From an uncultured Collinsella sp. (GTDB taxonomy: Bacteria; Actinomycetota; Coriobacteriia; Coriobacteriales; Coriobacteriaceae): a stretch of DNA of 59,794 bases. Positions 27,395-34,481 of the stretch are shown here, piece by piece; positions within the stretch are counted from its first letter, which is position 1; each line of letters starts with the position of its first letter. The notes beneath the pieces were generated by a model. That model saw only the letters and a list, made by a program, of their open reading frames with translations. It searched no databases and was not told where the DNA came from. The position numbers were made by a program, and so were the translations under genes. The stretch is taken from positions 1 through 59,794 of the forward strand of contig URYU01000001.1 of NCBI GenBank assembly GCA_900552155.1, read 5' to 3'.

Positions 27395-28264
27395 CTACCG
27401 GGTATCCACGTAAAGGTCGAACCCGCCCTGCGGTGTGGTGTCGACCGTATCGGGCGCCTGTGAGTTAAAGCTCACGGGGACCATGCGCTTTGAGGCGCGG
27501 AAGCGCGTGCCGTCGGTGGCGACGGGCGGTTCATCGACGGTGAGCTCGTAGTCGCCGGGCTTAAGTTCGATGCCGTCACCAGCGGAATTGACGTATTGAT
27601 ACTCGTCAATCGTCTGCCCTTTGAGCGTGCGCCCCACGATGTGGATGAGCATTTGGCTGTCGCCGCGCGCGGTGTCCCACGTCGCGCCGTCCTTGACCTC
27701 GACCGACACATGTACCGAGCGCGTGCGGCCGAGCGATTGCTCGACAGACATCTCGACCTTGGCGGCATCTTTGCGCTGTTGCTCCACATGGCTCCAGACA
27801 TTTCCGATCGCCGAGCAAGCGATGACGCCGGCCATGAAGGCGATGAGGATGGGGCCGAGTGGCGAGCGGCGGCCAGCATCTTCCTCGCGAGCCAAGTCGG
27901 GACGATGCGTGGGCGCGGGCGCCCGGGCACCCTGCGCGGGCACGTCGAGTATGCTGAAGGATGCCGTGCTGCCGGGGTCGATGTTATGGCGCGGCTGCGG
28001 GGTCTTGGCCGGCGAGATGGACATGTCCGCCGGCTCGCCGAGCGTGACCGTGGCATCGGCCTTAGCCTCATCGGCCTCGGCTTGGGCCCAAGCCTGCTCA
28101 AAGGTCAGGGGCTCGGCGGCATCGGAGGCGGCGTCAGGCTCGACAGCGGCATCGTTGCCGGTCTCGTCCTCGTCGCTCGACACGTCACGCGGCGCGGGCT
28201 CGTCCCACTCCTCGTCCGGAGCCTCGCCCTCGCTATACCACCATTCAAAGTTATCGATATCCAT
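27395..28264 (-). CDS. Unrecognised single-pass membrane protein
   Basis: 289 residues, no family recognised. The first 100 residues are acidic and low in complexity, starting with WWYSEGEAPDEEWDEP, which resembles short zinc-ribbon-less headers seen in actinobacterial membrane proteins. One membrane helix lies at about 144-162 (LIAFMAGVIACSAIGN). The remaining 125 residues form a mostly beta extracytoplasmic domain (VHVSVEVKDGATW, YELTVDEPPV, FDLYVDTR) that could be a ligand or wall-binding sandwich. It stands between the epimerase gene and the MerR regulator. Confidence 0.6.
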   Translation of the reverse strand: MDIDNFEWWYSEGEAPDEEWDEPAPRDVSSDEDETGNDAAVEPDAASDAAEPLTFEQAWAQAEADEAKADATVTLGEPADMSISPAKTPQPRHNIDPGSTASFSILDVPAQGARAPAPTHRPDLAREEDAGRRSPLGPILIAFMAGVIACSAIGNVWSHVEQQRKDAAKVEMSVEQSLGRTRSVHVSVEVKDGATWDTARGDSQMLIHIVGRTLKGQTIDEYQYVNSAGDGIELKPGDYELTVDEPPVATDGTRFRASKRMVPVSFNSQAPDTVDTTPQGGFDLYVDTR

Positions 28265-28349
28265 ACGGGGCGCCCCTTAGGCCTCGCAAATAAACACTTA
28301 CTAGCCTTATACCCCCAGACGGCGCTGGAGCTCGCCGGCACAGACAGGA

Positions 28350-28414
28350 AAACCGTCACAACATTCGACGCTTTTCCTCGTTTTTGAGATTTTCATCAAA
28401 TGTTGTGACGGTTT
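28350..28414. repeat. Palindromic repeat AAACCGTCACAACATT, copy 1
   Basis: Perfect 16-bp arms (28350-28365 with 28399-28414) enclose a conserved core containing CTTTTCCTCG and GAGATTTTC. A second copy at 33282-33346 has 18-bp arms and nearly the same core. The two copies flank the UbiD/UbiX region in the same orientation. Confidence 0.85.
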
Positions 28415-28435
28415 GGGCAGCAGCCACACTACGAA

Positions 28436-28464
28436 TGTGACGAAGGAGCAGCCCCCTTTTCACA
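28436..28464. repeat. Short palindromic repeat overlapping the merR stop
   Basis: TGTGA...TCACA with the core GAAGGAGCAGCCCCCTTTT. The TGA stop of the MerR gene lies inside its right arm, as happens for the copy at 33350-33377. Confidence 0.55.
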
Positions 28465-29329
28465 TCTGGAGGGCGACGGGAATTTGGATGCAGCAGAAGT
28501 CCTCTTGATGGGACTCGTCGTAGCTCGTGGTGTCCAAGTAGCAAAAGTCGAACGCATTGCCGATGGGCTGGAGCGCGTGCCTGTCCATGCAGGCCACGAT
28601 GGCGCGGATACCCTCGGGCTCGTGCGGCATGCCCCAGCGACTCATGCACAGGTACGTGCCCTCGGGCAGCACCTCGACGCCAATCTCCGCCAGCTCGGCA
28701 GGATCGCTCGGCAGTATTTCCTCGGCACCACGCGGCAACACGGCAAAGGAACCGGCACCGGCGATGGGGTCGTCGGAATGCAGCGCCTCGCGACGCAGCA
28801 TGGCGCCCCAACCGCGCATGGGGCGTGTGCCCGTGAGCGCACGCATGCGCAGAATCGCCCGCATGAGCGTGGGGTGCAGCATCGAGCGGCCACGCTCGAT
28901 ATCGCTCGGGAACTCCTCGAAGACCACGTAGCGGCGCTCGAATTGCTTGAGCTCCGGTTTGCCCTCGCGCTCGCGCCAATAGACCGCCTCGTCGTAAAAA
29001 CTCAGCCGCTCCTGCACGCTCGCGCGCTCGGCTTTGAGCCCGGCAATCTGCTCGTCGAGCGCCTGCACCCGCGAGCGCAGGTGATCGGTCATCTCTCCAA
29101 TGTCGAACGTCGAGGTCAGGCGATCGATCTCATCGAGTTCCAGTCCCAAGTCGCGCAGCATGCAGATCAGACGCATGAGCGGGATCTGCGTGGGCGAATA
29201 GAAACGGTAGCCTTTTTCGTTAACCACGGCGGGTTTAAACAGACCGATCTTGTCGTAGTAGATGAGCGTTTGGCACGAAACGTTAAACAAGCTCGCCATC
29301 TCGCTAATCGCATACATACCCGTCTGCAT
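28460..29329 (-). CDS. MerR-family regulator with a GyrI-like effector domain
   Basis: 289 residues: an N-terminal MerR winged helix (YAISEMASLFNVSCQTLIYYDKIGLF, then NEKGYRFYSPTQ), a coiled-coil dimerisation helix to about residue 115, then a C-terminal GyrI-like small-molecule binding domain with LPEGTYLCMSRWG and a Cys/Asp-rich end. The ATG at 29329 follows GGGAGG. It lies downstream of ubiX on the same strand but a terminator stands between them. By position and effector type it may sense an aromatic compound and control the decarboxylase genes; this is inference. Confidence 0.85.
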   Translation of the reverse strand: MQTGMYAISEMASLFNVSCQTLIYYDKIGLFKPAVVNEKGYRFYSPTQIPLMRLICMLRDLGLELDEIDRLTSTFDIGEMTDHLRSRVQALDEQIAGLKAERASVQERLSFYDEAVYWREREGKPELKQFERRYVVFEEFPSDIERGRSMLHPTLMRAILRMRALTGTRPMRGWGAMLRREALHSDDPIAGAGSFAVLPRGAEEILPSDPAELAEIGVEVLPEGTYLCMSRWGMPHEPEGIRAIVACMDRHALQPIGNAFDFCYLDTTSYDESHQEDFCCIQIPVALQM

Positions 29330-29356
29330 AGGTCCTCCCGACACACCCTTTGACAC

Positions 29357-29388
29357 GAAAAGCCCGCCGCCCACAGGGGCAGCGGGCT
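29357..29388 (-). terminator. Terminator after ubiX
   Basis: On the minus strand AGCCCGCTGCCC pairs with GGGCGGCGGGCT, followed by TTTT. It separates ubiX from the MerR gene, whose start is only 28 nt further on, so merR depends on read-through or on a promoter overlapping the hairpin. Confidence 0.75.
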
Positions 29389-29420
29389 CAAACACTACTC
29401 GTATCCTACCCTAAAGATGC

Positions 29421-29999
29421 CTATGACCAGCGCTTATAGTTGGCGCACGACACGCCGACGGCCTCGAGTGCCTTGGCGGCGATGTGATGCACCGCCTCAT
29501 CGAGCGTGGCGGGGCCGTTGTAAAACGTGAGCATGGGCGGCATGAGCATGACACCCGGCACGCGCGCCAGGCGTGCCATGTTGTCGACATGGATCGCACT
29601 GAAGGGCGTCTCGCGCACCATAAGCACCAGGCGGCGCTGCTCTTTCATCTGCACATCGACCGCACGCAGCAACAGGTTTTCGCTGTAGCCGCTCGCGATG
29701 CCGGCGAGCGTCTTCATGGAGCAGGGAGCCACGATCATGCCGTCGACCGGATAGGTGCCGCTTGCGATGGCAGCGCCAATGTTCTTGTTGTCGTAGACCA
29801 CATCGGCATAGCACGCAAACTCGTCGAGCGTCATGCCGAGCTCCTGCTCGATGGTGATCTCTCCCCCGCGCGTGACGACAAGCGCCGACTCAGCGCCGGC
29901 CTGGCGCAGGCATTTGAGGCATTCAAGGCCCAGTGCCGCACCGCTGGCGCCAGACACGCCAACGACAATGCGACGGGGACGAACAGAAGACTCAGGCAT
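29421..29999 (-). CDS. ubiX: UbiX-family flavin prenyltransferase
   Basis: Predicted to join a dimethylallyl group to reduced FMN, giving prenyl-FMN, the cofactor of UbiD decarboxylases. 192 residues. FMN-binding GVSGASGAALG at the N-terminus, APCSMKTLAGIASGYSENLLLRA near residue 92 and VRETPFSAIHVDNM near 127 are the family hallmarks. It starts 33 nt after the UbiD gene. Pairing with a UbiD-type decarboxylase and an LpdD-like domain nearby resembles the LpdB/C/D aromatic decarboxylase sets of lactobacilli. Confidence 0.93.
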   Translation of the reverse strand: MPESSVRPRRIVVGVSGASGAALGLECLKCLRQAGAESALVVTRGGEITIEQELGMTLDEFACYADVVYDNKNIGAAIASGTYPVDGMIVAPCSMKTLAGIASGYSENLLLRAVDVQMKEQRRLVLMVRETPFSAIHVDNMARLARVPGVMLMPPMLTFYNGPATLDEAVHHIAAKALEAVGVSCANYKRWS

Positions 30000-30032
30000 G
30001 ACAACTCCTTAACTACTTGGTAGGGCTACTTA

Positions 30033-31520
30033 CTAGAAGGCGAGCTCGGCGGCCCACTTGTCCTTGTCGATCTCCATGAACTGCGAGCGGATGAAGTTCT
30101 TCTTGAGGTTAAACGGAACCGTGCAGTCGAAGATGGCCTTGCAGGCGATACCGTGCTCGCGGATCGAAGGATCGAACGCGGGGTCGTTGGACGGATCGAG
30201 CACGTGGCAGTGGCAACCGGGGATGGTGATGAGGTCCACGTCGGCCTGGAAGCGCGTGGTCATAGCCCACATCACGTCGCTCATATCGAAGATGTCGACA
30301 TCCTCGTCGACAAGGATGACGTGCTTGAGCTCGGAGAACGCCGAGAAGGCGAGCATGGCGGCGTTGCGCTGACGGCCCTCGTCATTTTTGCTCGACTTCT
30401 TGAACTGCATGATGGCAACGAACTTGCCGCCACCGCAGGGAGCGGCGTGAACGTTGAGCAGGCGGCCCGGGATAGCGGTCTCGACCATCTTGTAGATGGA
30501 GGCCTCGGTGGGGATACCGGCCATGGACACGTGCTCGTGCGAAGGGCCGATGCAGCTCTCCATAATGGGGTTGACGCGCGTGGTGACGGCGGTGATCTTG
30601 ATCACCGGGCAGACCTTGGCGCCACCGGTGTAGCCGGGGAACTCGGGCATGGCGTAGCCGTGGCCGTTGACATCCTCGTTGATGGTCTCGTCGTGCATGA
30701 GGTAGCCCTCGAGCACGTACTCGGCATTGGCAATGCACTTCTGCGGAACGGTGACGCAGTCGGCAAGCTCGACGGCGCGGCCGCGCAGGGCGCCGGCGAT
30801 CTGCAGCTCGTTGAAGCCGAGCGGCGTGGTGGGAGCCTCGAAGCCGCAGCACATGTACACGGCGGGGTCCAGGCCGATGGAGATGGAGATGGGCATATCC
30901 TCGCCGCGCTGGCAGTACTCGTCAAAGAACGCACCCAGGTGACGGCTGCCCGGGGTGATCCACATGGCGAGCTTGTCCTTGTCGACGCAGGAGAAGCGGT
31001 GGATGGTCACGTCGGACTGAGAGCCGTCGGGGCTCGTGCCGTAAGCGAGACCCATGGTGATGTAGGGACCGCCGTCGACGGGCGTGTTGGTGGGAGCGGG
31101 AACGATCTTGCGCAGGTCAAAGCCCTCGTCGGTCGCCTTGTACACGACCTCCTGGCAGTCGACGTGCTTGCCCTCGGCGATCTGCTCAGGGGCGATCAGG
31201 TTCTCGAAGCGCTTGCCGATCTCGAGGCCCAGGTGCTCCTCGTCCAGGTCGAGCAGGGCGGCAACGCGCTTGCGGCTGGCAAGCATGCCGCTGCAGACCT
31301 TGGCGTCGTCAAAGCCCTTGACGTTGTTGAAGACCATCGCCGGACCCTCTTTGGTCGGGCGCATGACGGTGCCGCCGGCGCCGACGTGACGGTAGACGCC
31401 AGAGACCTCGGCATCGGGATCGACCTGAGTGTCGGTCTCGAGCAGCTGGCCCGGCCTCTCGAGCAAAAAGTCGAGCGCAGAACGCAGGTCGTGGATCGGG
31501 GAAGCATCGGTAGTGGACAT
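30033..31520 (-). CDS. UbiD-family non-oxidative decarboxylase, gallate decarboxylase LpdC-like
   Basis: 495 residues, prenyl-FMN-dependent. Features: SGVYRHVGAGGTVMRPTKEG and FNNVKGF near the N-terminus, KIVPAPTNTPVDGGPYIT near residue 140, SDVTIHRF near 168, the IANAEYVLEGYL segment that in UbiD enzymes supplies active-site Glu residues (near 260), and a C-terminal TRFQADVDLITIPG. From memory these strings closely follow LpdC, the gallate/protocatechuate decarboxylase of Lactiplantibacillus, more than UbiD of ubiquinone synthesis. The likely reaction is decarboxylation of a hydroxybenzoate such as gallate. AAAGGAG precedes the ATG. Confidence 0.85.
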   Translation of the reverse strand: MSTTDASPIHDLRSALDFLLERPGQLLETDTQVDPDAEVSGVYRHVGAGGTVMRPTKEGPAMVFNNVKGFDDAKVCSGMLASRKRVAALLDLDEEHLGLEIGKRFENLIAPEQIAEGKHVDCQEVVYKATDEGFDLRKIVPAPTNTPVDGGPYITMGLAYGTSPDGSQSDVTIHRFSCVDKDKLAMWITPGSRHLGAFFDEYCQRGEDMPISISIGLDPAVYMCCGFEAPTTPLGFNELQIAGALRGRAVELADCVTVPQKCIANAEYVLEGYLMHDETINEDVNGHGYAMPEFPGYTGGAKVCPVIKITAVTTRVNPIMESCIGPSHEHVSMAGIPTEASIYKMVETAIPGRLLNVHAAPCGGGKFVAIMQFKKSSKNDEGRQRNAAMLAFSAFSELKHVILVDEDVDIFDMSDVMWAMTTRFQADVDLITIPGCHCHVLDPSNDPAFDPSIREHGIACKAIFDCTVPFNLKKNFIRSQFMEIDKDKWAAELAF

Positions 31521-31542
31521 GGCGTGCTCCTTTCGGGAGAGA

Positions 31543-31567
31543 GCCCAGCGGCGGGATGCCGCCGGGC
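31543..31567. other. GC-rich hairpin upstream of the UbiD gene
   Basis: GGCGG/CCGCC with an outer GCCC/GGGC pair, about 22 nt before the UbiD start and 104 nt after the transporter gene. There is no T run; it may be an mRNA processing or stability hairpin. Confidence 0.35.
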
Positions 31568-31670
31568 GGGTTTATGTTTGAGAGACGGGGCGCCCGTTGG
31601 ATGAGTGCCCTGCTCAAATCGGTCATTCAGCTAAGCCCGAGTGGTAGGCCAAACCCAAGCGCTCGACCGC

Positions 31671-33128
31671 TTACATCAGGCCAAAGAGGTGGAACCAGGC
31701 GGCCTCGACCAGCACGACGACAAAGACGACCGCGGTGAGGGGGGTGCCCATGCGCATGGCCTCTTTGGAGGTGTAGCCGCCGGCGTCCTTGCCTTCGCCG
31801 ATAAGGATCGGCAGGTTATGGAACGGCAGGATGTAGTGGATGTTGATGGACGTGAAGACGATGAGCGCCACGGCGAGCGGGCTCACGCTGGAGCCGGCCG
31901 CGAAGCTGATGAACGCCGGCACGCACACGCCGAGCACGGCCATGACCGAGCCCATGAACATGTGGATGATCATGGAGAGCGCGGCGACAAGCAGGGCGAA
32001 CAGGAAGATGTTCTCGGGCACGGAGCTGGGGAGCACGACGTCGGCGATCCAGGCGTTCATACCGGTGGCGCCGCCCACGGAGCCCACGGCCATGGCAGCC
32101 GTCAGGAACATGAGGGACTTGATGTCGACGGCGTTCCAGCTGGCGGGGGTGAGGACTTCGCCGACGATGGGCATGGCGAGCGCGACGCCGATGGCCAGAG
32201 TGACCCAGCCGATGTAGTCGCCCGAGACGGTGAGCCACAGCGCGATGGCGATGACGAGCCACACGATGGTGCGGATTTCCTTGACGGAGAGCTTGCCGAG
32301 CGCGGCCTGCTTGGCAACGATCTGCTCGCGGTCGTAGACGAGCTCCTTGCTGGGCTTAAAGAGGAAGAGGCCCAGGAACAGGGTGCACAGCAGCGCGACC
32401 AGCATGGGCACGCTCATGTACAGGAACCAGTCGACGAAGGACGGGCTCGCGCCGCCAGCCTCGGCGCTGTACTGCGCAACGAGCGGGTTGAGCGTGGAGT
32501 CGCCCGTCAGGAAGAACATGGAGCCCGGGGCGGCAGCGGCAAACACGAGGAAGCCGAGCTTGCCCTTGTCGTCGTCACCGTAGCCGGCAGACTCGGCAAT
32601 GACCGAGACGACGGCGAGGATGAGGAAGGCGCGGGGGAACGGATGCGGGATCAGCAGCGACAGCACAAAGGTGAGCGCGAAGATCGAGATGATGAGCGAC
32701 TTGGCGTCGCGCACGAACTTGAGCATGAACGCGTAGGCGATACGCTCGCCCAGGCCCGATTCCTTGACCGCGCTGGCGATGAGGTAGGCGCCGATGACGA
32801 GCCACATGGTGGCCTTGGTCCACGAGCTAAACGTGGAGGCGACCGTCGCCGAGATGCTCGCGGCGCCCGTGTCGTCCACGCACACCTTGAACAGAACGAG
32901 CAGCGCGCAGTAGAGCAGGCCCACAAAGCCCGGCTGCGCCACGCCGCATGCCCAGAACACCACCGTGGCGAGCGTCAGTGCCAGACAGGTCTGACCGCCG
33001 ACCGTGAGCTCGACCGTCGAGCTCAGCTCCGCCAAAGGAAGAAACTTCACCAGCAAAAAGACAACGATACCCAGCACAAAGCCAATTTCGCGCTTGGTGA
33101 TCTTAAACGCCTTCTTTTCCGCTTCCAT
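31671..33128 (-). CDS. DASS (SLC13/CitT) family anion transporter
   Basis: 485 residues with about 12 predicted membrane helices, a sodium- or exchange-coupled carboxylate carrier of the inner membrane. Typical pieces are TKATMWLVIGAYLIASAVKESGLGERIAY, the FFLTGDSTLNPLVA region and the late SINIHYILPFHNLPILIGEG segment, where the usual SNT-type motif is replaced by HNLP. It sits directly upstream of the UbiD gene on the same strand, so it is the candidate importer of the aromatic acid. Known DASS substrates are di- and tricarboxylates, so an aromatic substrate is inference. A GGTGGGGAG site precedes the ATG. Confidence 0.85.
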   Translation of the reverse strand: MEAEKKAFKITKREIGFVLGIVVFLLVKFLPLAELSSTVELTVGGQTCLALTLATVVFWACGVAQPGFVGLLYCALLVLFKVCVDDTGAASISATVASTFSSWTKATMWLVIGAYLIASAVKESGLGERIAYAFMLKFVRDAKSLIISIFALTFVLSLLIPHPFPRAFLILAVVSVIAESAGYGDDDKGKLGFLVFAAAAPGSMFFLTGDSTLNPLVAQYSAEAGGASPSFVDWFLYMSVPMLVALLCTLFLGLFLFKPSKELVYDREQIVAKQAALGKLSVKEIRTIVWLVIAIALWLTVSGDYIGWVTLAIGVALAMPIVGEVLTPASWNAVDIKSLMFLTAAMAVGSVGGATGMNAWIADVVLPSSVPENIFLFALLVAALSMIIHMFMGSVMAVLGVCVPAFISFAAGSSVSPLAVALIVFTSINIHYILPFHNLPILIGEGKDAGGYTSKEAMRMGTPLTAVVFVVVLVEAAWFHLFGLM

Positions 33129-33181
33129 CTCCCCACCTTTCTTGTTGGGGGCGCTCCGGATTCACAGCCACGTTGCCGCTT

Positions 33182-33210
33182 AAAAAGGGGCGCCCGTTAT
33201 CGGACACCCC
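33182..33210 (-). terminator. Terminator after the LpdD-Nudix fusion gene
   Basis: On the minus strand a 10-bp stem (33201-33210 with 33187-33196, two G-T pairs, loop ATAA) is followed by TTTTT. It separates the fusion gene transcript from the transporter-ubiD-ubiX transcript. Confidence 0.75.
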
Positions 33211-33281
33211 TTACGTTGCGCTGTGTTGTGGCAATACAGTCAAGCGAGATTTTTTGGATGAGAAGCGATTCCTTGGACAAA

Positions 33282-33346
33282 AAACCGTCACAACATTCGA
33301 CACTTTTCCTCGATTTCGAGATTTTCGCCGAATGTTGTGACGGTTT
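33282..33346. repeat. Palindromic repeat AAACCGTCACAACATT, copy 2
   Basis: Perfect 18-bp arms (33282-33299 with 33329-33346) around CTTTTCCTCGATTTCGAGATTTTC, which itself contains CTCGATTTCGAG. It matches the copy at 28350-28414 and is likewise followed by the short GACAAAGGGG-type repeat. Confidence 0.85.
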
Positions 33347-33349
33347 GGA

Positions 33350-33377
33350 TGTGACAAAGGGGCTGTCTTTTTTCACA
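33350..33377. repeat. Short palindromic repeat overlapping a stop codon
   Basis: TGTGACAAAGGGGCTGTC...TTTTTTCACA; its right arm contains the TGA stop of the LpdD-Nudix gene. Same family as 21701, 28436 and 34394. Confidence 0.6.
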
Positions 33378-34320
33378 TAGCGAGGGCCGTACGGATGGAT
33401 GGGTCGTTGAGGGCCTCGCGGAGCCAGGGGGCCAGCTGTTCGGGATGCCCCTGCAGGTAGCCGTCGAGCTCGGACGGGGCCACGCAGCGCACCTCCGAGA
33501 TCTCCTCTTGGTTGATATGTAGCTCGCCCGGCTCAACATGGGCTGCGAACACCTCGCACCATTCGCACTCGCAGCGACCGTCGCCGTGGTCCTCGCGGTA
33601 CACCACGTGTCCGAGGTGCTTGAGCTCGGCGGGATCGCGCGTAATGCCAAGCTCTTCGTTGATGCGGCGCGCCGTGGCCACCGCGACGTCTTCCCCGGGA
33701 AGCGGATGGCCGGCGCAGCTATCGGCCAGCACCCCGCCCCACAGGCGCTTGAGTGGACTGCGGCGACAGAGCAGCAGGCGCGCGTCTTCGCCCCGGCCCT
33801 CGACCAAAAGCGTCAGAAATGCCTGATGCAGGATGCCCTCGCCGGTATGGGCCTCGATGCGGTCGACGGGGCCAAGCGCCTCGCCGGTCGCGGCATCGAC
33901 CGCCACGACCTCGGCGCCGGCGCCACCCTCATCCCAGCCGGCGCGCAGGATACGGGCCGCGGCCTCCTCGAGCGCGACGATGAGCTCCTTGGTGGTGTTG
34001 AGCACGCGCTGCAGGTCGTCCTTGCTCGCCTGCTCAACATGAAAACCCGTGCTTGCAACTACCGGCACGCCAAAGCGCGTGGCCAGCGCCGCCGCGATAT
34101 CGTGCGCCGGAATCTCGTCTCGATGGCACGGAACGGCCAGGATGCTCACCGTCGCCGTACGGCCAGGCTCAGGGCGCGGAATGGCCTGCGCCGTGGCACC
34201 CAGATGCGCGTACTCCGGCGAGCAGGCGTACACCACCACGCCTCGCGGTGTCACCGTCAGCTGGGCCTCGAGCGCAAACTTGCCCTCGCCCACTGCGACC
34301 TTTGTCGTGTGCATACCCAT
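33373..34320 (-). CDS. Fusion of an LpdD-like domain with a type-1 IPP-isomerase-like Nudix domain
   Basis: 315 residues in two parts. Residues 1-125 resemble LpdD, the small accessory (prenyl-FMN chaperone-type) protein of LpdC decarboxylases: LGATAQAIPRP, CHRDEIPAHDIAAALA and VVASTGFHVEQASKDDLQRVL. Residues 138-300 are a Nudix domain of the isopentenyl-diphosphate isomerase type: metal ligands His158, His165, His205, Glu251 and Glu253 and the Tyr at 241 align with E. coli Idi from memory. The catalytic Cys position (Cys67 in E. coli) is Ala203, with a Cys one place earlier (Cys202). The Nudix box GEDVAVATARRINEELGI is present. Start at 34320 follows AGGAG by 5 nt. It may supply or handle prenyl donor for UbiX; activity is unproven. 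Confidence 0.75.
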   Translation of the reverse strand: MGMHTTKVAVGEGKFALEAQLTVTPRGVVVYACSPEYAHLGATAQAIPRPEPGRTATVSILAVPCHRDEIPAHDIAAALATRFGVPVVASTGFHVEQASKDDLQRVLNTTKELIVALEEAAARILRAGWDEGGAGAEVVAVDAATGEALGPVDRIEAHTGEGILHQAFLTLLVEGRGEDARLLLCRRSPLKRLWGGVLADSCAGHPLPGEDVAVATARRINEELGITRDPAELKHLGHVVYREDHGDGRCECEWCEVFAAHVEPGELHINQEEISEVRCVAPSELDGYLQGHPEQLAPWLREALNDPSIRTALAM

Positions 34321-34393
34321 GGGATCTCCTGTCGCCCGCGATGTACCTGAGACCATCTTCGCCTGTATTGCGACTATACAGGCAAGCGCAGCC

Positions 34394-34422
34394 TGCGACA
34401 AAGGGACGATCTCTTTGTCACA
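34394..34422. repeat. Short palindromic repeat, GACAAAGGGAC type
   Basis: TGCGACAAAG / CTTTGTCACA arms with the core GGACGATCT, between the divergent LpdD-Nudix and MFS genes. Just before it (about 34366-34381) CCTGTAT/ATACAGG forms another small hairpin. Confidence 0.55.
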
Positions 34423-34481
34423 TTCTGTTAGAGTTGCAGGGATTGAATCCCGCTTATTCATGCGACATTGGAGTGACAACC

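Noticed and set aside
28350..28464. CRISPR-like interpretation of the recurring palindromes
   Set aside because: The repeats are not in tandem with regular unique spacers and no cas gene is present.
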